Of a DNA stretch of 8,710 bases, positions 1-4,807 are shown piece by piece. The stretch lies in the NCBI GenBank assembly GCA_964448245.1, contig CAYUWF010000098.1:1-8710 (forward strand), written 5' to 3'. The translations under genes were made by a program, and so were the position numbers. Within the stretch, counting starts at the first letter, position 1, and every line of letters starts with the position of its first letter. Under the pieces are notes generated by a model, which worked only from the letters and a program-made list of their open reading frames with translations, was not told the origin of the DNA and searched no databases. The DNA comes from DATEVL01 sp964448245. Its GTDB lineage: Bacteria > Chloroflexota > Anaerolineae > Anaerolineales > E44-bin32.

Positions 1-644
1 TCGAAACCTATGCCGTCGAGGCCGACCCCAGCGACCAGGTGCTCGACCTGTTGAACCGCGTCAAGTGGGATCAGGACGGCACGCTGGCCTATCGGCGCTC
101 GTGCGGGCATGGGGTATGCGGCTCCGACGCCATGCGCGTCAATGGGGTCAACCGTCTGGCCTGCAGAGTGTTGGTGCGCGAGGTCGGCGCCGAGATCACC
201 GTCGAACCGCTGCTGGGGATGCCGGTGGTGAAGGACCTGATCGTCGATATGCGCGCCTTCTTCGAACACTACCGGGCCGTGCTGCCGTACCTGGTCAACG
301 ATGAACCGGTGGCGGAGGGTGAGCGGCGGCAAAGCCCCGCGGCGCGCGCCCGCTTCGACGACACGACCAAGTGCATCCTGTGCGCCGCCTGCACCACCGC
401 CTGCCCGACCTTCTGGGGCAACGACGGCTACCTCGGGCCGGCGGCCATCGTCCAGGCCCACCGCTTCCTGTTCGATGATCGCGACCAGGCCGGCGCCGAG
501 CGGCTGCAGCTGCTGAGCGGGCGTCTCGGAGTGTGGGCCTGCCACACGGCTTTCAACTGCACCAGCGCCTGCCCGCGCGAGATCCAGGTGACGCGGGCCA
601 TCGGCGAGGTTAAGCAGGCGGTGACGACAGGACGATTAACGTGA
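1..644 (+). CDS. sdhB: Succinate dehydrogenase/fumarate reductase iron-sulfur subunit SdhB (5' truncated by window edge)
   Basis: The reading frame is open from base 3, upstream of the first possible GTG at 39, so the gene enters from outside the window; 213 codons are visible. SdhB carries electrons from the flavoprotein subunit SdhA to quinone through three Fe-S clusters at the membrane. The [2Fe-2S] motif SCGHGVCGSD plus the later RLAC is encoded at about 99-164. An Asp sits at the third ligand position, as in E. coli SdhB. The [4Fe-4S]/[3Fe-4S] region shows CILCAACTTACP (from 372) and CHTAFNCTSACP (from about 540), with all expected cysteines. The C-terminus, REIQVTRAIGEVKQ, is typical of the family. 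The gene ends at TGA 642-644 and overlaps the GTG start of the cyclase gene by 4 nt, which suggests translational coupling. sdhA would be expected upstream. Fumarate reductase FrdB is the only serious alternative. Confidence 0.93.
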   Translation, partial: ETYAVEADPSDQVLDLLNRVKWDQDGTLAYRRSCGHGVCGSDAMRVNGVNRLACRVLVREVGAEITVEPLLGMPVVKDLIVDMRAFFEHYRAVLPYLVNDEPVAEGERRQSPAARARFDDTTKCILCAACTTACPTFWGNDGYLGPAAIVQAHRFLFDDRDQAGAERLQLLSGRLGVWACHTAFNCTSACPREIQVTRAIGEVKQAVTTGRLT

Positions 645-1756
645 CGATGGCCGTCCGGGGGTCAGGGGGCATCGAACTGATGGGGGTCTTCGGGCGCGCC
701 CCGCGCGTCCTGATCGCCGACGACGACTGGCTCAACCGCGATCTGCTCGAGGCCTACCTGGTCAGTTCAGGCTGCGAGGTCGTCACCGCCGCCGACGGGG
801 CGGCGGCCCTCGAACTGTCGCGAGCGGCGCCGCTCGACCTGGCACTGCTCGATGTGCAGATGCCGCGCATGGATGGGCTGGCGCTGTGCCGGACGCTCAA
901 GTCCTCGCCCCAGACCCGCTTCGTGCCGGTGATCGTCGTCACGGCCCTCGACAGCGAAGACGAAAAGCTCAAGGCGCTCGATGCCGGGGCCGACGATTTC
1001 GTCAGCAAGCCCTACAACTCGATCGTCCTGTTGACGCGGGTGCGCTCGCTGCTGCGCACTAAGCGCCTGCACGACGACCTGGAGACGCGCAACCGGGTGC
1101 TGCGCCAGGTGCTCGACCGTTACGTGGCGGAGGATGTGGCCGACATCATCCTGACCGACCCCGAGCGCTACCTCAAGCTCGGCGGCGAGGCACGCGCGGT
1201 GACGGTGCTGTTCGCCGACATCCGCGGCTTCACGCGCTTCACCGAGCAGCACACCGCGCCGCAGGTCGTCGAAACGCTCAACCGGATCTTCCCGGCGCTG
1301 AGCCAGGTGGTCTTCAATCTGCGCGGCACCTTCGACAAATACCTCGGCGACGGGCTGATGGCGTTCTACGGCGCGCCGTTGGCGGCGGCCGATGACCCCC
1401 AAAGGGCGGTCGACACCGGGCGGGAGATGATGCGCGTCTTCCGCGGCCTCGGCCAACAGGGCGGGCTGGACCTGCGGGGCCTGAGCCTGAGCGTCGGGCT
1501 GCATTCGGGCGAAGCCATCGTCGGGAACATTGGCTCGGAACGCGTGATGGACTACACCGTCGTCGGCGACACGGTCAACGTTGCCAAGCGGCTACAGGAG
1601 CTGGCCGACGGAAACCAGATCTTGCTGAGCGAGGCTACCTACCGCCTGGTGAAAGGCGTGCGCGCCCGCCGCCAGCCGCCGTTGCAGCTGATGGGCCGGC
1701 AGGAACCGATCACGGCCTTCGCCATCGACGACAAGTCGGCGGCTAAGAAACAGTGA
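641..1756 (+). CDS. Response regulator receiver domain fused to class III adenylate cyclase
   Basis: The protein has 371 residues from GTG 641. A receiver domain (about 22-140) has the acidic pocket ADDD (27-29), phospho-acceptor Asp71 in LLDVQMPRMDG, Thr101 and Lys123 (SKP). A helical linker (about 140-182) leads to a class III nucleotide cyclase domain (about 185-345). Metal-binding Asp193 (LFADIRGFT) and Asp237 (KYLGDGL), substrate-selecting Lys233 and Thr306, and transition-state Asn313 and Arg317 (VNVAKRL) are all present. The Lys/Thr pair is that of the IIIb adenylate cyclases, so ATP-to-cAMP activity is inferred. It is soluble, with no membrane segment. Start choice: GTG 641 overlaps the sdhB stop and has AGGA at 629-632. 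ATG 647 and ATG 680 (preceded by AGGGGG) are also possible, and both leave the receiver domain intact. The partner histidine kinase is not in the window. Confidence 0.9.
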   Translation: MTMAVRGSGGIELMGVFGRAPRVLIADDDWLNRDLLEAYLVSSGCEVVTAADGAAALELSRAAPLDLALLDVQMPRMDGLALCRTLKSSPQTRFVPVIVVTALDSEDEKLKALDAGADDFVSKPYNSIVLLTRVRSLLRTKRLHDDLETRNRVLRQVLDRYVAEDVADIILTDPERYLKLGGEARAVTVLFADIRGFTRFTEQHTAPQVVETLNRIFPALSQVVFNLRGTFDKYLGDGLMAFYGAPLAAADDPQRAVDTGREMMRVFRGLGQQGGLDLRGLSLSVGLHSGEAIVGNIGSERVMDYTVVGDTVNVAKRLQELADGNQILLSEATYRLVKGVRARRQPPLQLMGRQEPITAFAIDDKSAAKKQ

Positions 1757-1773
1757 TCAGCGGACCGTGGCCC

Positions 1774-1825
1774 GTGGTCAGTTGGGAGTTCTTCCCTGAC
1801 CACTGTCCACCGACCACTGACCACT
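1774..1825. repeat. Dyad with repeated GACCACTG units after the cyclase gene
   Basis: GTGGTCAGT at 1774-1782 is a perfect 9-bp inverted match to ACTGACCAC at 1816-1824, and its first 8 bases can pair instead with CTGACCAC at 1796-1803. GACCACTG occurs at 1798-1805 and 1812-1819, and GACCACT again at 1819-1825. It lies 18 nt after the cyclase stop. It has no T-tract, so it is more like a dispersed intergenic repeat than a classical terminator, though it could protect or end the sdh-cyclase mRNA. Confidence 0.6.
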
Positions 1826-1881
1826 TCCTCTCGGGCGAGACCCACCTCCCCAGAGACCGCGCCACGGGCACCGTCCGCGCG

Positions 1882-1887
1882 TATAAT
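1882..1887 (+). promoter_or_regulatory. Consensus -10 box of the tRNA-Arg promoter
   Basis: A perfect TATAAT lies 9 nt before the tRNA 5' end, placing transcription start near 1894. No good TTGACA-like -35 is seen 16-18 nt upstream. The bases before the box (CCGTCC at 1871-1876) resemble those before the nadK and pirin -10 boxes. Confidence 0.7.
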
Positions 1888-1896
1888 GAGCCGCGC

Positions 1897-1970
1897 GCCT
1901 CAGTAGCTCAAATGGATAGAGCAGGGCACTCCTAAGGCCAAGGTTGGGGGTTCAATTCCCTCCTGGGGCA
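1897..1970 (+). tRNA. tRNA-Arg, anticodon CCT
   Basis: A full cloverleaf can be drawn by hand. The acceptor stem is GCCTCAG (1897-1903) with CTGGGGC (1963-1969), containing one T-G wobble. The D stem is GCTC/GAGC (1906-1909/1919-1922) with a 9-nt loop holding GG. The anticodon loop CTCCTAA (1929-1935) reads CCT, for codon AGG. A 5-nt variable loop follows, then T stem GGGGG/CCCTC with loop TTCAATT (1951-1957). The discriminator is A1970, followed by CCT, so the final A of CCA is not encoded. The anticodon stem (1924-1928/1936-1940) is weak, with three central Watson-Crick pairs flanked by G-A and A-G mismatches. All other conserved features are intact. Confidence 0.85.
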
Positions 1971-1985
1971 CCTGGAAGCGAAACG

Positions 1986-2020
1986 GAAACCCGGTTCCCT
2001 GTGGAGCCGGGTTTCTTTGT
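1986..2020 (+). terminator. Intrinsic terminator of the tRNA-Arg gene
   Basis: A 13-bp stem, GAAACCCGGTTCC (1986-1998) with GGAGCCGGGTTTC (2003-2015), has one G-T wobble, a CTGT loop and then TTTGT. It begins 15 nt after the tRNA 3' end. Its GAAACCCGG/CCGGGTTTC core is the same sequence as in the inverted repeat before recN. Confidence 0.85.
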
Positions 2021-2038
2021 CTCGAGCGGTACGGCGCG

Positions 2039-2282
2039 ATGGACGTCGAGGAAGTCCTGCATCTCTTGCGAGCAAAGGCCAGCCCGCGCAACGTCCGCGC
2101 CATGGCCGCCCTCGGTATGTCGGTGAGAGCGCAACTCGGCGCTGCGTCACCAGGCGCTTCGGCTGGCGAGGTCGCTCCGTCTCAGTGAGGACCAGGCGGC
2201 CCGGTGGATCGGAAGGGACGTCTCCAGAGAGCTGGAGTGGGTCCTCCACGCCGGGCGGCGGAGGCCGGCCCCCCGCAAGTGA
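2039..2282 (+). pseudogene. Collapsed remnant of an AlkD-like DNA alkylation repair gene
   Basis: Two conserved ends of the HEAT-repeat DNA alkylation repair family lie side by side in different frames. From ATG 2039 the frame encodes EEVLHLLRAKASPRNVRAMA, resembling the family N-terminus (VLxxLxxxxxPxNVxxMAxxGI), and stops at 2186-2188. In another frame, 2127-2282 encodes ERNSALRHQALRLARSLRLS and then EDQAARWIGRDVSRELE. This resembles the family's near-C-terminal (G)KRNxxL...ARWIxxDALREL, and ends at TGA 2280-2282. Family members are about 220-240 residues; here the roughly 150 central residues are missing. The junction lies at about 2105-2126, and a doubled AG at 2126-2129 may be a further frameshift. 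No clear ribosome site precedes 2039. The family assignment is from remembered motifs, so it is probable rather than certain. Confidence 0.6.
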
Positions 2283-2288
2283 GGGGAC

Positions 2289-2317
2289 TTGACAACCCCC
2301 CAATCTTTTAGTACAAT
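2289..2317 (+). promoter_or_regulatory. Canonical sigma70-type promoter of ssb
   Basis: TTGACA (2289-2294) and TACAAT (2312-2317) are separated by exactly 17 nt, placing transcription start near 2324. This is the only promoter in the window with both consensus elements. Confidence 0.85.
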
Positions 2318-2326
2318 TGTTCTAGC

Positions 2327-2395
2327 ACCAGTGGGAACCGCTAGCCCTAGACGGCCACCCGGGCCGAACGAACCTGAACCCCCACTGGTAAGGAG
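2327..2395 (+). promoter_or_regulatory. Structured 5' leader of ssb with stem abutting the Shine-Dalgarno
   Basis: ACCAGTGGG (2327-2335) is perfectly complementary to CCCACTGGT (2381-2389). Its 3' arm ends directly against the ribosome site AAGGAG (2390-2395), 7 nt before ATG 2403. Inside the 45-nt loop a smaller hairpin forms from CGGCC (2352-2356) and GGCCG (2362-2366). The predicted transcript starts about 3 nt before the stem, so almost the whole leader is enclosed. A regulatory role is inferred. Confidence 0.6.
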
Positions 2396-2402
2396 AATCC
2401 CC

Positions 2403-2825
2403 ATGTTCCACAAAGTCATCCTCGTTGGCAACCTCGGGCGCGATCCGGAGATGCGCTACACGCCCAGTGGCCAGGCCGTCACCAATCTGAACGTGGCGAC
2501 CAACCGCACCTACACCGACAACGCCGGCACCCAGGTCAAGCAGACCGTCTGGTTCCGGGTTTCGGTATGGGGCAAGCAGGCCGAGGCCGCCCATCAGTAC
2601 CTGCGCAAGGGACGCCAGGTGCTGGTTGAAGGCCGGCTCAATCCCGACGACAACGGCAACCCGCGCATCTGGAACGCCTCCGACGGGACGCCGCGCGCCT
2701 CGTTCGAGGTGACAGCCCAAACCGTACAATTCCTGGGCGGGCCGGGCGGTGACGCCGGCAGTGCGCCGACGGACGAGGGTAGCGCCATGGGCCTGCCCGA
2801 GACCGAAGACGACATCCCCTTCTAG
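2403..2825 (+). CDS. ssb: Single-stranded DNA-binding protein SSB
   Basis: This 140-residue protein binds and protects single-stranded DNA in replication, repair and recombination. The OB fold (about 1-112) opens with MFHKVILVGNLGRDPEMRYT, followed by the typical VTNLNVATNR and the WFRVSVWGKQAE block with aromatic residues at 50, 51 and 56. A short Gly/Ser/Pro linker leads to the acidic tail ETEDDIPF, the conserved partner-docking tip (DDIPF). The start at ATG 2403 is fixed by AAGGAG 7 nt upstream and by the family N-terminus; the same frame is open back to TTG 2289, but that stretch is promoter and leader. Length and domain order match bacterial SSB. The gene stands alone rather than between rpsF and rpsR, and has its own strong promoter. 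Confidence 0.97.
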   Translation: MFHKVILVGNLGRDPEMRYTPSGQAVTNLNVATNRTYTDNAGTQVKQTVWFRVSVWGKQAEAAHQYLRKGRQVLVEGRLNPDDNGNPRIWNASDGTPRASFEVTAQTVQFLGGPGGDAGSAPTDEGSAMGLPETEDDIPF

Positions 2826-2834
2826 CGTGACGTG

Positions 2835-2871
2835 CGTCAGGCCGGTGGCCATGCCCGCCGCCGGCCTGACG
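2835..2871. terminator. 15-bp GC-rich hairpin after ssb
   Basis: CGTCAGGCCGGTGGC (2835-2849) pairs with GCCGCCGGCCTGACG (2857-2871) around a 7-nt loop, with one T-G wobble. It begins 9 nt after the ssb stop. No T-run follows, so it may be a weak or factor-assisted terminator, or a processing/stability element between ssb and the DUF3467 gene. Confidence 0.6.
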
Positions 2872-2891
2872 GCCTCCTCCGAGGGATCGCC

Positions 2892-3269
2892 ATGGCCACT
2901 CCTCCGTCCAGCAGCGGGGAAAGCCCCAACAGTCACGAGCCGCCCGCCGCACCCGCCGGCGCCGCCCGCGTCCAAGTCCATCTCCCGGCCGGTCTCGAGC
3001 CGATCTATAGCAACTTCGCCCTGATCACCAACTCGCCCTCGGAGATCGTCGTCGATTTCGCGCAGATTATGCCGCAGGTGGCACAGGCTCGCGTCCGGGC
3101 GCGGGTCGTGATGACCCCGCTCAACGCCAAGCTCGTCCTACGGGCGCTGACCGAGCACCTGGCGCGTTACGAAGCCCACTTCGGGGAGATCGCCGTGCCG
3201 GCGAGCGGGAGGTTGGCGGAACAGCTCTTCCGCCCGCCGCCGGGCGAGCCGCCTCGCGAGGGCGAGTGA
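2892..3269 (+). CDS. DUF3467 family protein
   Basis: The protein has 125 residues. A Pro/Ala/Ser-rich N-terminus (about 1-30) is followed by a compact domain with the DUF3467 pattern: IYSNFALITNSPSEIVVDFA, then PQVAQARVRARVVMTPLNAK and LTEHLARYEAHFGEI. The biochemical role of this family is not known to me. Small soluble DUF3467 proteins often resemble a β-sheet plus C-terminal helix adaptor. The start at ATG 2892 is supported by GAGGG (2881-2885) at 6-nt spacing, just after the post-ssb hairpin. Its TGA (3267-3269) shares its A with the ATG of the translin-family gene, so the two are translationally coupled and may act together. The Pro-rich ends (also PPPGEPPREGE at the C-terminus) look disordered. 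Confidence 0.85.
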   Translation: MATPPSSSGESPNSHEPPAAPAGAARVQVHLPAGLEPIYSNFALITNSPSEIVVDFAQIMPQVAQARVRARVVMTPLNAKLVLRALTEHLARYEAHFGEIAVPASGRLAEQLFRPPPGEPPREGE

Positions 3270-3904
3270 TGGACGGATTGCGCGCCATCGGCGAGCGCGC
3301 CCTGCGCTACCTGGAGGAGAAGAACGCCGCGCGGGACCGCGCCCTGCAGACCTCGCGCACGCTCATCCGGCACTGCGCCCACGCTATCCGCGCCGTCCAT
3401 CGCGGGGAGCGCCCCCAGGCGCAGGAGCAGCTGGCCGAGGCCCGCCGGCTGACCGCCTTGCTTCACGACGAACTGGCGCCGTACCCCGACCTGTACTATG
3501 CCGGTTATAGCCAGGACGCCCTCAAGGAGTTCGCCGAAGCCAGCTTGGTCGAAGCTCTCGTGGCCGGAGAACCGTTCCCTGCCCCGGAAACGATCGGCGT
3601 CGAACCGGCCGCCTACCTGGCAGGTCTGGGCGAGGCGGCCGGGGAACTTCGACGGCGCACGCTGGACGTGCTTCGTCACGACGACATGGCGGAAGCCGAG
3701 CGCCTGCTGGCGGCAATGGACGATATCTACGATCTGCTGGTGACCGTCGATTACCCCGATGCCATCACCGGGGGCCTGCGGCGCATCACCGACATGGTGC
3801 GCGGTGTCGTCGAGCGAACGCGCGGCGACCTGACCACGACGCATCAGCAGCAGGCCCTCAAGGCGGCGCTGCGCGACGTCGAGGGCCGACTCGGCCGGTC
3901 TTGA
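3269..3904 (+). CDS. Translin-family protein (bacterial translin/TRAX homolog)
   Basis: This 211-residue, almost wholly helical protein has family patterns throughout: RDRALQTSRTLIRHCAHAIR (22-41), HRGE (44-47), YYAGYSQDALKEFAEA (76-91), PETIGVEPAAYLAGLGEAAG (106-125) and MDDIYDLLVTVDYPDAITGG (150-169), then LRRITDMVRGVVERTRGDL. Eukaryotic translin binds RNA and single-stranded DNA; its partner TRAX is the catalytic subunit of the C3PO endoribonuclease, and an archaeal homolog is also reported as a ribonuclease. The acidic cluster Glu87/Glu90 (KEFAE) with Glu122, Glu126 and Asp151/152 could form a metal site like that of TRAX; activity is inferred. ATG 3269 overlaps the DUF3467 stop by one base, and GTG 3266 one codon earlier is an alternative. 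GAGGG at 3258-3262 serves as ribosome site. Confidence 0.85.
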   Translation: MDGLRAIGERALRYLEEKNAARDRALQTSRTLIRHCAHAIRAVHRGERPQAQEQLAEARRLTALLHDELAPYPDLYYAGYSQDALKEFAEASLVEALVAGEPFPAPETIGVEPAAYLAGLGEAAGELRRRTLDVLRHDDMAEAERLLAAMDDIYDLLVTVDYPDAITGGLRRITDMVRGVVERTRGDLTTTHQQQALKAALRDVEGRLGRS

Positions 3905-3953
3905 GGCGGGCCTCGATCTCCGCCGGACCGCCCTCCTCCGACGACCCGACGAG

Positions 3954-4226
3954 ATGAAGAGGAAAGCGCAGCGCGGCGCCGGCTCGGCGCTGACCGTGCG
4001 GGCGTCGGAGATCGGGAGCTATTTGTACTGCCGGCGCGCCTGGTGGTATCAGCGGCAGGGCCAGGCCCCGCTCCTGTCCGAGGCGCAAGAGTCCGGCTTG
4101 GCCTGGCATCGACGGCACGGCCGGCGTGTGCTGACGGCGGATGTGCTGCGCGGAGCCGGTTGGATTCTGATTCTGCTCGCGGCCGCCGGCGCAGCCGCCT
4201 TCCTGGTGGAAGCCATCCTGCGCTGA
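3954..4226 (+). CDS. N-terminal half of membrane-anchored Cas4-like nuclease (iron-sulfur Cys and His motif plus one TM helix)
   Basis: The 90-residue product carries what is normally the N-terminus of a Cas4/Dna2-type (DUF83) nuclease. LTVRASEIGSYLYCRRAWWY (13-32) holds the first Fe-S cysteine, Cys26. SGLAWHRRHGRRVL (47-60) holds candidate active-site His52/His55. A hydrophobic helix, about 69-85 (GWILILLAAAGAAAFLV), follows. The remaining catalytic and Cys motifs are in the next frame segment, 4230-4739. Both are in the same reading frame, separated only by TGA 4224-4226 and GCC. The start at ATG 3954 has only a weak ribosome site. The gene lies 49 nt after the translin-family gene. It is either a true two-subunit enzyme, a gene broken by a nonsense mutation, or a readthrough product. 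Confidence 0.7.
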   Translation: MKRKAQRGAGSALTVRASEIGSYLYCRRAWWYQRQGQAPLLSEAQESGLAWHRRHGRRVLTADVLRGAGWILILLAAAGAAAFLVEAILR

Positions 4227-4229
4227 GCC

Positions 4230-4739
4230 ATGTCATTCCTCATCTTTCTGCTCCTGGGGTTCGGCCTCCTCCTCCTATGGCTCGGCCGCCGCACGCGGGC
4301 CGCGGCTGGGCTTCCCCCGGGGCGCATCGTGGCGCAGGATACGCTCGGCCCTCGGCGCACCGGCGAGTCGCTCTACGACCCGGTGCTCGATTTGGCCGGG
4401 CGGCCGGACTACCTGGTCGAACAGGGGGGCCGGCTGATCCCGGTCGAGATCAAGTCCGGACGGTCGCACGCCGGACCGCGGCTTTCGCACCGGCTCCAAC
4501 TGGCGGCCTACTGTCGCCTGGTGGAGTCGGTCTACGCACGTCGCCCGCCGTATGGAATCCTGCAGTATGCCGACCAGGCCTTCGCCATCGCTAACACACG
4601 CCAGTTGCGGGACGAGCTGGCTCGAACGGTCGAAGAGATGCGCGGCGACCTCGGCCAGGCCCTCGACCGCTCACACGACTCACCAGAGAGGTGCCGGGCG
4701 TGCGGCTTTCGGGACGATTGCGATCAAGCGCTGGCGTAG
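4230..4739 (+). CDS. C-terminal half of membrane-anchored Cas4-like PD-(D/E)XK nuclease
   Basis: This 169-residue protein begins with a hydrophobic helix (about 2-18), then basic RRTR, favouring a cytoplasmic C-terminal domain. Motifs in order are GRPDYLV (Asp60), IPVEIKSGR (Glu73, Lys75), RLQLAAYCRLVE (89-99; RecB/Cas4 QxxxY motif) and CRACGFRDDC (Cys155, Cys158, Cys164), the three C-terminal cysteines of a Cas4-type [4Fe-4S] cluster. The fourth cysteine is Cys26 of the preceding ORF. Cas4/AddB-like enzymes cut or trim single-stranded DNA ends. No cas1, cas2 or CRISPR array is seen here, so a CRISPR role is not supported. ATG 4230 lies 3 nt after the upstream TGA, allowing reinitiation, and no strong ribosome site is seen. 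The stop TAG 4737-4739 touches a large palindrome. Confidence 0.8.
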   Translation: MSFLIFLLLGFGLLLLWLGRRTRAAAGLPPGRIVAQDTLGPRRTGESLYDPVLDLAGRPDYLVEQGGRLIPVEIKSGRSHAGPRLSHRLQLAAYCRLVESVYARRPPYGILQYADQAFAIANTRQLRDELARTVEEMRGDLGQALDRSHDSPERCRACGFRDDCDQALA

Positions 4740-4776
4740 GCAGCTTCCCGCGAGCTTCAAGCTCGCGGGAAGCTGC
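4740..4776. repeat. Perfect 37-nt palindrome (18-bp arms, single central base)
   Basis: GCAGCTTCCCGCGAGCTT (4740-4757) and its exact reverse complement (4759-4776) flank C4758. It starts immediately after the nuclease stop codon and ends 17 nt before the nadK -10 box. As RNA it would form a stem of about 16 bp with a TTCAA-type loop. No T-tract follows, so it is not a textbook terminator. A dispersed palindromic repeat, bidirectional transcript-end protector or operator overlapping the -35 position are possible. Confidence 0.85.
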
Positions 4777-4793
4777 GATGGGACCCCGTCCGC

Positions 4794-4799
4794 TATAAT
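4794..4799 (+). promoter_or_regulatory. -10 box of nadK, implying a leaderless or near-leaderless mRNA
   Basis: A perfect TATAAT ends 8 nt before ATG 4808. Standard spacing would place transcription start at about 4806, leaving 0-2 nt of leader. No -35 consensus is present; that position falls in the 3' arm of the palindrome. Confidence 0.65.
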
Positions 4800-4807
4800 T
4801 CCCTCCG

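Noticed and set aside
767..1504. 245-codon minus-strand open frame across the cyclase gene
   Set aside because: Antisense shadow of well-supported receiver and cyclase domains; low-complexity composition and no motifs.
2289..2402. Upstream extension of ssb from TTG 2289
   Set aside because: This stretch contains the -35, -10 and structured leader; SSB proteins begin at the MFHKVILVGN residue set, with AAGGAG properly placed.
3954..4739. CRISPR-Cas locus suggested by the Cas4-like protein
   Set aside because: No direct-repeat array and no cas1, cas2 or effector gene is present; Cas4-like nucleases also occur outside CRISPR systems.
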